Assembly (NCBI GenBank): GCA_022539475.1
Contig: VCMS01000041.1
Span: 241,097-305,096, forward strand
From: Gracilaria domingensis
Taxonomy: Eukaryota; Rhodophyta; Florideophyceae; Gracilariales; Gracilariaceae
Length of the DNA stretch: 64,000 bases
Direction of reading: 5' to 3'
Under the pieces are notes generated by a model. The model worked only from the letters and a program-made list of their open reading frames with translations. It did no database searches and was not told the origin of the DNA. Below are positions 11,248 to 20,875 of this stretch, piece by piece. The position numbers and the translations under genes were made by a program. Numbering within the stretch: the first letter of the stretch is position 1; each line of letters starts with the position of its first letter.

Positions 11248-11578
11248 TGGTTATAGCAAAACAGGAACATATTGCCAGTGGAGGCAAGCTAGGGACTAGT
11301 GATTGTACTTAGAGTAGCTCACCCTCTGTCTCGATTGGGGGCATCTTCTTCTTCCGTCACATCCTGTGTAGGTTGTGACAAAAAAAGAATATGTCACCAC
11401 TCGACACCGGATGGGTAACAATGATAGCACGTAGAGTAGTTCATCCTCCCTCTCAGCGTCCACTGGCGATATAATGACGTTCTCTCACATCCTTTCCCGG
11501 TTGTGATACAAGAGAAATACATCTCCAATGAGATGGAGAATATAGTCGTGATAACACGTAAAGGTAGCAATGTGATAA
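11248..11578. repeat. Three degenerate tandem copies of a 125-bp unit
   Basis: Units begin near 11248 (GTTATAGCAAAACAGGAACAT), 11372 (GTTGTGACAAAAAAAGAATAT) and 11500 (GTTGTGATACAAGAGAAATAC) and share later blocks such as GTAGAGTAG.TCA.CCTC and TCACATCCT. The array lies in the 3' flank of the epimerase gene, so it may fall within its 3' UTR or terminator region. Confidence 0.5.
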
Positions 11579-11595
11579 ACAATAAATCTATGCTA

Positions 11596-12309
11596 CTATC
11601 TCTGACCAACCTTTCGAAAACCAGCTATGACATGAGCTGGGTTACTCGAGCCAAAGATGGCAGATCCTGCAACTGAAATGTTTGCACCGGCCTTCACTAC
11701 TCCTTTCACAGTACTCAGTCCAATACCCCCATCCACCTGTATCCCTATTCTTGGGTACAACTCCCTTGCATGTCGCACCTTATCAAGAACACCCTCCATA
11801 AACGCCTGTTCTCCAAACCCTGGCTCCACCGTCATCAACAAAAACATGTCTACAACTCCTTCCTTCATGAGTGCTTCTACGACCTTTATAGACGTATTCG
11901 GGCGCAAAGAAACTCCAACCTGCATTCCCATCCTTTTAATTCGGTTACATAATTCCTTCAACACCACGTTCTCCTCCTCAGTTGGTACCTCGCACTTTTC
12001 TAGTCCCTTAGCCACACTCTCGATATGAAATGTGACTCCGTCTGCGCCTGCTTCTGCAAGGTCTTTTATCCAGCGCCCAGGATCTGATACCATCAGATGA
12101 CAGTCCAAAAATAACTTCGTATGCCTCCGCAACGCTTTCGCAACAGGCGGTCCAACAGTAAGGTTCGCCACAAAATGACCATCCATTACATCTATATGCA
12201 GCCACTCCGCTCCAGCCTCTTCCATTGCACTCGCTTCATCTGAAAGGAGAGCAAAGTCTGAAGCCAAAATTGATGGCGCTATAATTAAACGAGAATCCAT
12301 ACTGAACAT
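11596..12309 (-). CDS. rpe: Ribulose-phosphate 3-epimerase
   Basis: Interconverts D-ribulose 5-phosphate and D-xylulose 5-phosphate in the pentose phosphate pathway and Calvin cycle. The 237-residue protein is a complete TIM barrel: IIAPSILASDF near the start (catalytic Ser), WLHIDVMDGHF (metal-binding His and catalytic Asp), LDCHLMV (metal His), MTVEPGFGEQAF (phosphate region) and IQVDGGI (second catalytic Asp), ending with VAGSAIFGS. Start is set at the ATG at 12309 (or 12300 three codons later), because a TATA box sits about 50 bp upstream; the frame stays open across that box but has no ATG there. No transit peptide is evident, so a cytosolic form is likely. No intron and no lesion. Confidence 0.96.
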   Translation of the reverse strand: MFSMDSRLIIAPSILASDFALLSDEASAMEEAGAEWLHIDVMDGHFVANLTVGPPVAKALRRHTKLFLDCHLMVSDPGRWIKDLAEAGADGVTFHIESVAKGLEKCEVPTEEENVVLKELCNRIKRMGMQVGVSLRPNTSIKVVEALMKEGVVDMFLLMTVEPGFGEQAFMEGVLDKVRHARELYPRIGIQVDGGIGLSTVKGVVKAGANISVAGSAIFGSSNPAHVIAGFRKVGQR

Positions 12310-12355
12310 CGATAACTTCAGTAACGCCAAACCCGTCCTTCCCAGACACACCCCC

Positions 12356-12363
12356 CTTTTATA
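12356..12363 (-). promoter_or_regulatory. TATA box of the epimerase gene
   Basis: TATAAAAG on the minus strand, about 47 bp before the chosen ATG at 12309. A start site about 30 bp downstream would leave a 15-25 nt leader. Spacing fits a RNA polymerase II core promoter and supports the chosen start. Confidence 0.6.
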
Positions 12364-12436
12364 CCTCAATAAAAAAGAAGATTATGGCAATCCGAGTGAA
12401 GCTATAGAACCCGTTTACGTCATTTATGAAGCCAAA

Positions 12437-12775
12437 ATGGCTCCTTTCATCCTGTATTCAAGCTCCCCGTATCTCGTACTTTACAACTACTTTACAACTC
12501 AGGTCTGGCGCTTGCACTTTCTCGTCGTCCCCAGAAATCGACCACCAGTTTTCGGAGTGTACATCTTCACAGCTTCCCTTTCATTGTCTCATAGTCCCAA
12601 AGCCGCAGCAATTGTACCCATTCGAACATCAAGTAAAGCACGCGACCTTACAACCCACCTGAGCTCCTCATTATCCTCCGGCTTCTCCACCCTACACCAA
12701 CATGTCGACATCACTCTCCCCTCAAATGGTCCATCGCTACCATCCTTCTATCCTTCATCATCGTTGATTATTTGA
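12437..12775 (+). CDS. Small hypothetical protein divergent from the epimerase
   Basis: A 112-codon frame with its own ATG, about 75 bp from the epimerase TATA box and divergent from it. It contains a hydrophobic core (GVYIFTASLSLSHS) and a Ser-rich tail. It overlaps the last 28 bases of the opposing ParB-like gene. No family recognised. It may be a small host gene that shares the promoter region, or chance. Confidence 0.3.
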   Translation: MAPFILYSSSPYLVLYNYFTTQVWRLHFLVVPRNRPPVFGVYIFTASLSLSHSPKAAAIVPIRTSSKARDLTTHLSSSLSSGFSTLHQHVDITLPSNGPSLPSFYPSSSLII

Positions 12776-15700
12776 ACAAACGATTTCTGTTCCTCCCCTT
12801 TCCGTATATCCGGCATCGCTCCATACTCATTCTCGAAGAAGTCCACCAACTTCCCCGACACATCTCCGCACTCCCGAACTGCTTCCAACACCTCCCATTT
12901 AGGGACACCATTATCCGTCGCAAAGCCATCAAACACGTAATATTTATTCTGCCTTAGCTCAGCTTGCATTCGGGCGAAGAATATTTGCCCAAATTCGTCA
13001 TGCTCCTTCGCAGCAACCCACAGCACCTCTTCATCATCCATACCTGTCGGCCGAGTACGAGGATACTGCATACCAAATGTCTCCGCCCGTAGGCGATGTT
13101 CAGCCCTTGCAGCGTGCCAAAAGACAAGATGGTGTACATCTCTGAGATTCGAGACACTTAGCAGCTCCGACCTATGTCCCTTCGGCAAGTGAATGAATCT
13201 GAACCAGGGGTCCTTGTGCTCAATTACGTTCTTCCCTTGCCATTCCTGCGGTCTCAGCCTGACATACCCGCACCATGATGGGTTCGGTGGGCCATCATAT
13301 GGGTCTCCTCGAACAAGTCCGTGCTCCTCAGGTTCCGGAAGAGCTTTAGGTAACTCGTCATCAAATGACCCCCCACCTGTCTCTTGCTGATCGTCTGGCG
13401 CAGCATCTTTCTCGACGGTGACAACCCGTGGAAATGTCACAGCAAGAAGCTCTTCGTCATCCACAAATGCAGAACTGCCTGCGTTATCTGCATTCGCTCC
13501 CTCTTCCAATGCCACGAACTGAACCGTCATCGACCTTCCTCTCAGCACATGTTCATTTAGTTGAGACATCAGGTCATCCGGTGTCATGCTGTTCAGAGTA
13601 GATCTCATATGTTGTGTGAAAGTCTTTCTCCGTTTCTTCCTCGGCGGAGCCCGCTGTTCTTCTTCAGAGCTATGCAGAACTTCTATGGCACCTCGATTTC
13701 GGCCGTGCTCAATTTCCCTATAATTCACCTGCGCCCGTTCTCGTGCACTTCTTCGCGGCTCCCCTTCTTCACTGGCAGATGTTGCAGCAGCAGCAGCGGG
13801 AGTACTCCTCTTCGTCACGGACTGCTTCACTGGTGCGGGGGGCGGAATTACCTTGAGCATCGTCCGCAATCGATTCTGAACGGAAGTCGTGGCAGTTCTA
13901 ATTGAGTTCGTCCTGCTCCGAACACGCGGCAATGTGTTGAAGTTCACAACTTGTCCCAAAAGGAACTGATACACAGCTGCGTTGTTGTCTGGGTCTTGAA
14001 CGTCATCTCCATTCGATGGAGTAGAAAGACTGACTTCGCGTTGCAGGAACACTTCCATGGACTCTTTCTCGTTTGGTTCATTCCTCACTGCTCGAGCCGC
14101 GCGGAACAGAGACACTGCTCTATCATAAAAGAAAACTCGAACCTCCTCAAAGCTTTTCCATTGCTTTGTCTTCGTCGACTTGCCCTTCAATAGAAACATC
14201 TGAAGACAATCAAGAATGAAGGAAAACTCCTCGGCATCCAAAACATATAGCGGATTATGGGACAGATGTGTGAGACCTATGTAGCTCACACTCTCACATA
14301 TATCCTCGAAATGGGCCAGCATTCCCTCACGAGACATGAGTTGCAGGGCGACATTGGCATATCTCAGATACTGACGCTCTTGCACAGTCCCAATCAGTTG
14401 GCTCTCCTTCAACACTTCTGTCACTTCTGCAGGATCCACGTCTGCCGGCGTCACCCCCTCAACATCTTCAATTAGAATGGCGACCACACTAACTATAGAG
14501 TGTATCTTGTCTGCAAACATCATCCTTCGCGTGGTACTCGTGGACTCATTGAGGTACGAAGCAACACATAAGAATTTCTTCATCCTAATGGGCCTCCCAT
14601 CTCTTCGTATCAGCAGATTGCAACGCCAAGAATTGGCTAATCGCTTCCACTTCGGTGCACCAGTTGCTGCCAAATATTGTATAGCTTTCAGACGATGCAA
14701 ACCATCTACATTGAAGCACTTCTTCGTTAGGCGTCCCTTGTCAGTATCCCTCTCTCCCGTAGTTCTCGTAGTAGCATCTTGTAAAGCCACTACTGGAGAA
14801 CCCATCGACTGCAATATCCCCCGTTCCTCCATACTCTTCACAAGGGCTTCAACGTGGCGTTTACTTACTCCACGGAGTAAATTGGGCGAAGTGTCCACCA
14901 GAGTGATGTCAACAGTAACAACAACTATCCGGTAGTGATTGAGGTTCACCTTTGGTACCTTCTGACGAATTCGTCTGTACGTCTTGCTCCGAATAGGTGT
15001 CCCTTGTGTTCCAGACCGCTCGCCAGAAACACTTGAACGTGCCATTCTTGCGGACAGAAGCACAACGTCATCGTCTTGCTGCTTCGCAGTTTCTGGTGCA
15101 GTTTGGGGTACAGATGGACCAGCTCCTTGTGCGGATGGCGCATCCGCGTCTGGAAGGGGACCTTTTATGATCTCATCTTCCTCTTCTTGCACAGCCGTCC
15201 CGTGCTGAACCGTCTGTTTCGACGCAGAAGTTCCCCTTGTGTCGACGGTCTGATTCATCGCAGGAGATGCCCTTTTCGACGCAGTGGGCTTCGTAGCGGA
15301 GGTAGACTTTGTTTGACCTGCCGCTTCGTAGCTGGGGATGATCTCGTCTGCATAGACCGCTTCGTAACAGACGACGGACCTGCCCGCGGAGGTGCTACTG
15401 ATGCGCTACCTCTCGGTGTTGATGAACTTCGAATTGGCTCCGTGCGGCTTGTCGGCGTCATCACCTCACTCATAGCGCTCACCGTTCGTCGCTTGGACGC
15501 TGGAATGCTGGCTGCCACCGGTTCCATCATTTTCTCATCCCAAGGAGCGGTCGTCCGGAGATCCTGGATGTATTGTGGAAGATCCAGGCCCTCCGCCCGG
15601 TAAGGGTAGAACGTCTGACCGCTTCGACTGATAAGAATATTATGAACGACCACAAGACCTTGGTCCAATTGCTTCCCGCTCAACTCGCGGCGTAGAACAC

Positions 15701-15860
15701 TTCCAATTCCATGCAACAACGCTTCCCCGACTATCACCTTTCCTTCATTCTCAATACCCATCTGCAGAGAAACCCGCATTCCACCTTGCAATGATCGAGT
15801 GCTCCGCAGAGTGCGAGGACACACGCTTTGCGTACGCTTTCGAACACGAGTTGGCTTCAT
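12748..15860 (-). CDS. ParB/sulfiredoxin-fold domain protein, interrupted by one frame change
   Basis: Two minus-strand frames form one protein of about 1,035 residues. The first begins at an ATG at 15860 and runs about 200 codons to a TGA at 15255; the second is open from about 15360 and has an ATG at 15258 overlapping that TGA. A repeated Thr-Lys motif coded by GCTACGAAG switches frame between copies 35 nt apart, so a 1-nt loss in this Ser/Thr/Lys linker is likely. The second part (836 residues) holds a ParB-like region at about 105-230: VVVTVD, V..LVKSMEERGILQ, then CFNVDGLHRLKAIQYL, matching the (D/V)GxHRxxA signature of ParB/Srx nucleotidyltransferase-fold proteins. A basic Ser-rich linker and a conserved-looking C-terminal region (WCGYVRL, KYYVFDGF) follow. 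It diverges from the DNA methyltransferase gene. ParB fold is reasonably sure; role (DNA binding, nuclease or CTPase) is not. Confidence 0.6.
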
Positions 15861-16287
15861 GTTGAACAGCTATTGCAGTGACAGGTTTATATCAACAATA
15901 CGCTCGCTCTGGACGATACAAGAACGGAGGCGAGCCTTTAAATGGCGACTTACGCTGGGCACCCCCGCTTTCGGCAGCTCCTCCCAGCGCACTGCCAGTC
16001 TCGTCCGTGTCCTGCCCGTGGCCGCACGCACGCTGATTGTACGCTTTAGAGTCGTGGAGTTCGCGCAATGATGACTCACGCGAGCAATGGTCGCGCTCTC
16101 TAATCGTGCTCTTCAAATGCTTTGCATAGTAGTCAAGAGTACACTCATTCACTTTCATGTACAGCCTACTCCCGCCAATACACGTAGACAGCGGCGCCAA
16201 CGTACCGGCGGCCGGGTGTAGCGAACTCACTGCGGGGCGGCGTGTTTTGGGAGGTCCCGGGAAGGCGCCGGAATGTGGCCAGAACAT

Positions 16288-16372
16288 GCCCGCGGGCGGG
16301 GGGGGGGGGGGGGGGGGGTCGGTCGTGTTAGGGTAGGTACCCTAACACGACCGGACCCCCCCGCCCGCGGGC
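16288..16372. repeat. GC-rich palindrome 1 with 21-G run
   Basis: Arms start GCCCGCGGGC and end at the centre GTTAGGGTA-GG-TACCCTAAC. The left arm has an expanded G tract (16298-16318) and TCGGTCGTG, the right arm CACGACCGGA then C7. It forms a hairpin of nearly 40 bp, and the G run could form a quadruplex. Confidence 0.85.
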
Positions 16373-16410
16373 ATAAAATCACACATTTTTAAAAAATTCG
16401 GGCAAAACGT

Positions 16411-16492
16411 GCCCGCGGGCGGGGGGGTCCGGTCGTGTTAGGGTAGGTACCCTAACACGACCGGAACCCCCCGCCCGCGAGCATAACATCGC
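16411..16492. repeat. GC-rich palindrome 2
   Basis: Second copy of the palindrome, offset about 120 bp from the first. 82 bp with arms of about 40 bp pairing from GCCCGCGGGC to the same centre with a 2-nt loop; two mismatches near the outer end. The flanking AT-rich spacer is also duplicated, so the whole 120-bp unit is a tandem repeat, and a third partial GCGGGC block lies at 16525. Confidence 0.85.
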
Positions 16493-16689
16493 ACATTTTT
16501 CAAAAAATCGCCCAAAACGTGCCACCGCGGGCGAACATACAGGATGTGCCACAGAGCAGTACTAGTGGATCGGTGGAGACCTTGAGTGATGAATGCGATA
16601 CAAACCTCCGAATACTGGCTAAGGAATTTTTGACAGACCTCGAAACCATATGCACCCACAATAGCCTCTATAGCTTACGGGCTGATCAG

Positions 16690-18144
16690 ATGAAGAACTG
16701 GATAGAGTTTTTGGAGATACGGATGGATACCGTATCTGGTTCTGACTCCGGTGAGTTGCCTGCTCGATTTCAGAAGTTTTCGGAGTTGCTATGGAAACCG
16801 ATACAGGATATGCGTCATGCGGCAGGGTTCCATGTCGGCATTCACGCGAAACCTGATATTGAACTGACGAAAACCCCTAAAATTTCCGGTAATGCCGAAC
16901 CTTCTTCGACCAAGTATGCCCCACCCCCACCTTGTCGAGAGTATATGGACCTCGTGAGCTCCGATAGCGACGAATTCGAGAAGCCGGTGAATCTTGCGGA
17001 GCATGAATCTCGGGTTGCCGGTTACAACATTCAAAAGACTGGTATTGAGGCGCCCATGAAGGGGATATCCAGTCTCCTTCGAATGAATATGGACAAGGTG
17101 TGGAAGGGGATGAGAAAGTCACACTTTGTAGCGTACAACTGTGACATGAAGGACCTGAGGCACAAACACAAAACATTTGTGAATCAAAGTGAGATTTTAT
17201 GGGGTGAGGTACAGCTTGTCCTAACAGACCCTCCCTTTAACACTCGAAGGAAGAGGAACAAACGGAATAGTGCTCACGATGTCTTCAGTGAGGATGAAAT
17301 GATCAGTACGGCTGACTTAATAAGTTTCGCGCTTCGGTCAGGTGGGCACTTCATTATATTCTGTGCCATGGCACAGTTTCATGTTTGGCACAGGATACTT
17401 TCGGAAACGGCGAGTACGAAAGATGAAGCTGGAAGCGAAGGTAAGCCAGAACTCATGCCTTCGTTTAAAGTGGATGCGAATCCACTGGTGTTCATCCGGG
17501 ATCGCAGTAATGTTGGAGGGAATCCACGGAAGTTTGGGATACAGCCCGTAACGGAGTACGCCGTTCATGGGGTGAAGCGTGGATTGCGACCATCCGAGGA
17601 AGCCAGTCTTACTCTATTTGAGGAGAAAAATTTCATTCCTTCTACTTTCCCGGCTAACAGGAATGTAATTGACCGGGTGCCAAAACCGAGAGCGGGGAAG
17701 TGGTTGACATGGAAGGTAAATGAGCCACGTAGTTCAGTACCAAGTGGGCAGTACATAAGACCGGAGCAGAAGTCCAGGGAGTTGATGAAACAGTTGATAT
17801 GTCGCTTCACAAGACCGGGTGATCATGTCATGGACATGTTCGCGAGAACTTTTTCTACGGGTATGGCGTGCCTATCGCTGACAAAGCATAGGAAGTTCTT
17901 GGGGTGCGAGAAGAATAGGCCATGTTTCAGCCATGCGAAGCACCATATAACGACTCTTATGGCCGAAGTTCTTCGCGGGGGGAAGAATGACATCCTGGTT
18001 GAACAGGAGGTGGTGAATGCTGCTTCAACGACTTATGAACGGGTTCCACATCGGGACCGAGGTCGGCTTGAATGGGAGGCTCCATTTGGATACCCCCAGT
18101 ACCAAGTGATGCCTGCACATATTACTAAGTTCCTAGGAAGATAA
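16690..18144 (+). CDS. N6-adenine/N4-cytosine-type DNA methyltransferase (DPPF motif)
   Basis: Would transfer a methyl group from S-adenosylmethionine to an exocyclic amine of A or C in DNA. The first in-frame ATG is at 16690; the frame is open back to 16519. Motif order is that of beta-class enzymes (PF01555-like): the catalytic block LVLTDPPFNT lies at about residues 176-185, and the SAM-binding motif I near the C-terminus (HVMDMFARTFSTGMACL at about 379, then FLGCEKN). A SISFALRSGGHFIIF-like strand follows the DPPF block as expected. Motif I reads FART where related enzymes as I recall have FAGT, possibly a damaging Gly to Arg change. The gene ends in TAA, after which the same frame continues into the SET gene without another stop. 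It faces the ParB-like gene; ParB-methylase pairs are common in phages and plasmids. Specificity is unknown. Confidence 0.75.
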   Translation: MKNWIEFLEIRMDTVSGSDSGELPARFQKFSELLWKPIQDMRHAAGFHVGIHAKPDIELTKTPKISGNAEPSSTKYAPPPPCREYMDLVSSDSDEFEKPVNLAEHESRVAGYNIQKTGIEAPMKGISSLLRMNMDKVWKGMRKSHFVAYNCDMKDLRHKHKTFVNQSEILWGEVQLVLTDPPFNTRRKRNKRNSAHDVFSEDEMISTADLISFALRSGGHFIIFCAMAQFHVWHRILSETASTKDEAGSEGKPELMPSFKVDANPLVFIRDRSNVGGNPRKFGIQPVTEYAVHGVKRGLRPSEEASLTLFEEKNFIPSTFPANRNVIDRVPKPRAGKWLTWKVNEPRSSVPSGQYIRPEQKSRELMKQLICRFTRPGDHVMDMFARTFSTGMACLSLTKHRKFLGCEKNRPCFSHAKHHITTLMAEVLRGGKNDILVEQEVVNAASTTYERVPHRDRGRLEWEAPFGYPQYQVMPAHITKFLGR

Positions 18145-18228
18145 TGGAAGGACTGGGACTTTGTCGACAAGTGTGGACAGCATACTGTAGATCTTTGGGA
18201 GGAGAAGTACCGAGGAGCTCCGAATCTA

Positions 18229-18834
18229 ATGGATATGCATATGCTGTTGACTGTTGAAGCCAATCGCTATCGCTTACATGTAGCATCTTCTAAGATTCGA
18301 CATCCCCGTGCTGGTATGGGGGTGTTCACGGAACATAAGATATTGGCTGGGGAAACTATCTGTCATTTTTATGGAACTTTGGTATACACGGATCTGACGA
18401 ATCGGAAGGAAAGACACTTAACGTATGGAAGTGGCTGTCTCGGAGCAACTCCAGTGCGGCACAAGTTGTTTCCTATGATGGTCACTGTGACTGGTACGGA
18501 CGTTCTGCACCTGAGGAACAGACCAGGACAGGCTCAGGATAGAAAGGAGAGCGAAGTGTACATTGTCCCGGCGCCTTTTTGTATCGGGGGCTACATTAAC
18601 GACGCCGGATATCATGCCGGGGATCCCGATTTATCGCAGCCCCGGTCAAACAGGACTCGAAGTGCCAATGTGCAGATGGTGGAAGCGAAGTCCGTGATAC
18701 AGTTTAAGTCCGACCTTTCTAACTATGCTCTACTTCGTTGTAGAGCAGTAAGAGATATTGAGAGGGGCGAAGAGTTGTATGTCAACTACGGACAGCAGTA
18801 CGCCTGGGACTGGGCTCTGACATTGGAGCAATAG
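18229..18834 (+). CDS. SET-domain protein methyltransferase
   Basis: A compact 201-residue SET domain, expected to methylate lysine on histones or other proteins. Visible blocks: GMGVFTEHKILAGETICHFYG (residues about 29-50; the usual GxGvfA...I..G..i..Y), GGYINDAGYHAGD near 121-133 followed by SANVQM (the RFINxxxxxN-v SAM and pseudoknot part, with an insertion), and AVRDIERGEELYVNYG at about 171-186 (the I..GEEL..YG motif with catalytic Tyr). Pre-SET and post-SET cysteines are absent, as in short viral and algal SET proteins. It is in the same frame as the upstream methyltransferase; the 84 bases between them are open, so the two may have been one protein. Confidence 0.8.
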   Translation: MDMHMLLTVEANRYRLHVASSKIRHPRAGMGVFTEHKILAGETICHFYGTLVYTDLTNRKERHLTYGSGCLGATPVRHKLFPMMVTVTGTDVLHLRNRPGQAQDRKESEVYIVPAPFCIGGYINDAGYHAGDPDLSQPRSNRTRSANVQMVEAKSVIQFKSDLSNYALLRCRAVRDIERGEELYVNYGQQYAWDWALTLEQ

Positions 18835-19082
18835 ATGAGTTCAGTACCGAATAGAAAGTAAATATGCTTGTGAATGTTGCAGCTGCCTGCAATACGCGTT
18901 GTACATGTACACTGGAGCTCTTCATCTATTTGTAACGGCGATATTTGCGACCCATTGGGCACCTCAAATTCCTAAAAAGCAGGAACTGCGGAGTCTCCCG
19001 TAATATCTGAACCATGCACCCCCCCCCCACCCCCTCCCCCCCCCTAACAATTTCGTTTCATTACCCCGTTTATCTCCACAAC

Positions 19083-20309
19083 ATGGGTATAACGCCGAGA
19101 AAGCGAAATCGTACGCAGCGGAACAAGAGTGGACAGAAGAAGAGAAGAGCATCGGATGATACGAATCAGGCTACAAGCACCGCACTTCCTCAACGGAAGT
19201 CGTCCTCGACGAAGGAGAGAGTCAGTGGGCGTTCTTCTACAGGACCCTCTCGCATATCTCGTAGCGGACTGTCTCCCGGGATTGCGTCAAGAATTCGTGG
19301 ATCAGCGAACGATGTCGTGCCGTCAACTGCCGATAATGCAAATCGTGCATCTGTCTCTGCTCCTCAAGAAGATGAGGTAACTCGGCCCAGCGGGTCAGGA
19401 CAGGAGGGCATGACAACTGGAACTGAAGAGGTTCGTATGACACCAAAACCTTCATGTCCCCGGCTGATATCGAAGACCGGAGCTACTGGGGCGCTGGTTA
19501 CGCCGCCCAGTGGATCTGGACAACAAGGGACAATGACGAGAAGTCGTGAGAGCCCTAGTATACTAAGATCGTCACGTCCCTCCCTGTCTTCTAGAACTGG
19601 GGCCGCTATGAATCGTATTATGCCTCGCAATGGGTCCGGACAAGGGAGAAAGACTATAAGAAATCGAGAGACAACTGATAGACGAGTTACTCCTCGACCT
19701 TCCTCTCTTTCCAGAACGGGGGCCGTTGCAGCTCGTACGAGGCCCAATTCATCTGATATACCATGCCATGGAGGAGGACAGACACGGGAGTTGGAGCTCG
19801 GAGCCGTGCCAAGGGTGGAGACAGAACGCCTGCAGCCTCTCATGTCTAAGGGTATGGCACATGATGATAGTTCCGATAACGAAATAACACCGAATCCTGC
19901 GGCATTACCGGGGTCTGTCACGGAAGAGGCTAGGGAAATACCGGAAGATATCCAAACTGGTGTGAATTCAACCTCTATGAACAGACGTGATCTTTTAAAT
20001 GAACTGAATTGCTTGAAAGAAAAGGTTAAGACGCTACAAGAGGACTTGATGGTTTGGGGTATTCTAGTGAAGGTCGCCCAAGAGCAGAGTACGGCTTTGA
20101 AAAAGAGGCTTCAAGAGAAGGATCTAGTCATTGAAAAGCTAAGGGGGGCACTGAAACAGGAGGGAGATAGGAGTACACGTGCTGGTGAACCTGGGCAGAC
20201 AGGTCGAAAGAAGCATAAAATTGAGGTGTGCGACGAGTTTCGAGGGGTTGCTCGAGCAGTGTATCACAACATGCTGACGTGGGCAAGGAGAGAAACAAGT
20301 GAGCTATAG
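19083..20309 (+). CDS. Basic, disordered protein with coiled coil (element-associated)
   Basis: Starts at ATG 19083 (MGITPRKRNRTQRNKSGQKK); an ATG at 19014 in the same frame lies in a poly-C tract and is less likely. The N-terminal 270 residues are Ser/Thr/Arg/Gly-rich and carry a degenerate repeat of about 40-45 residues (RTGA..., GSGQ... recurring near 100, 145, 190, 225). A strong coiled coil follows at about 300-365 (LNELNCLKEKVKTLQEDL, ALKKRLQEKDLVIEKL). It ends at a TAG at 20307, beyond which the same frame is open to 20846. No family recognised. The repeat plus coiled-coil design suggests a DNA or chromatin scaffold. Confidence 0.5.
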   Translation: MGITPRKRNRTQRNKSGQKKRRASDDTNQATSTALPQRKSSSTKERVSGRSSTGPSRISRSGLSPGIASRIRGSANDVVPSTADNANRASVSAPQEDEVTRPSGSGQEGMTTGTEEVRMTPKPSCPRLISKTGATGALVTPPSGSGQQGTMTRSRESPSILRSSRPSLSSRTGAAMNRIMPRNGSGQGRKTIRNRETTDRRVTPRPSSLSRTGAVAARTRPNSSDIPCHGGGQTRELELGAVPRVETERLQPLMSKGMAHDDSSDNEITPNPAALPGSVTEEAREIPEDIQTGVNSTSMNRRDLLNELNCLKEKVKTLQEDLMVWGILVKVAQEQSTALKKRLQEKDLVIEKLRGALKQEGDRSTRAGEPGQTGRKKHKIEVCDEFRGVARAVYHNMLTWARRETSEL

Positions 20310-20357
20310 CTCGAAGGTGAGTCGCTCAACCGAAATTGGGGTAACCGTGCCGAGAAG

Positions 20358-20846
20358 GTGGAAGACGCAACTGAGAGTGGGGAAGGGCTTATTGAGCCGG
20401 AGGAAGGTGGTTCATACATGGTTCCTAAAAACCCTGTGGAGCTCTTGGGCAGTTTTGGCATGTTCACACCGTCGGTAGAGGGGGGGCCAGATGCTTTGCT
20501 CAAGAAAATGGTTGAAAGCGAGTTGAAGGAGTTGAGCTGGGAAGGTATTAGAAAAGCATCTCTTACCGACAGGTGTATACTGGAACTTTGTGCAGATATG
20601 TGCCTTAGGCAGAGAGTGCGGCAGACCATGAGTGACGTCGTGGGCGTTCGGAAGAGAAATACGAGGGATAAACTATTTGTGCTCCTTGGGTACGATCTGA
20701 TTTGGAGAAGAACAAAGCTGGTAGAAGAGAATGCTGACGAACTCACAATGCAGTTGAAGGAAGCGCAGGAGAACATACTGCGTCTTGACGAAAAAATGGT
20801 GTACCGAACACTTCATGGTGGAGAAAAGCCCCATTTGTTCGTCTAA
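20358..20846 (+). CDS. In-frame continuation of the coiled-coil gene
   Basis: About 160 codons in the same frame as the preceding gene, separated only by one TAG, with no other stop in the 48 intervening bases. Contains a helical segment (LLKKMVESELKELSWEGI, LELCADMCLRQRV) and a short coiled coil (ENADELTMQLKEAQENIL). Probably a downstream part of one longer protein broken by a nonsense change, or read through. The frame ends at a TAA near 20844 while coding character moves to another frame. Confidence 0.4.
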   Translation: MEDATESGEGLIEPEEGGSYMVPKNPVELLGSFGMFTPSVEGGPDALLKKMVESELKELSWEGIRKASLTDRCILELCADMCLRQRVRQTMSDVVGVRKRNTRDKLFVLLGYDLIWRRTKLVEENADELTMQLKEAQENILRLDEKMVYRTLHGGEKPHLFV

Positions 20847-20875
20847 AGTACTCCAATGCAGACAATGTCGAGGAT

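Larger units (their letters stand above)
15861..16689. promoter_or_regulatory. Divergent intergenic region between ParB-like and methyltransferase genes
   Basis: About 830 bp between two head-to-head ATGs. It holds two tandem palindromes (16288-16372 and 16411-16492), a run of 21 G at 16298-16318 and AT-rich spacers (ACATTTTTxAAAAAAT) after each palindrome. The arrangement suggests a bidirectional promoter or an origin/partition-like site. The methyltransferase frame stays open back to 16519 without an ATG. Confidence 0.5.

Noticed and set aside
16288-16492. TTAGGG/CCCTAA at the palindrome centres as telomeric sequence
   Set aside because: Only one copy per arm, not a tandem array; it is part of the palindrome.
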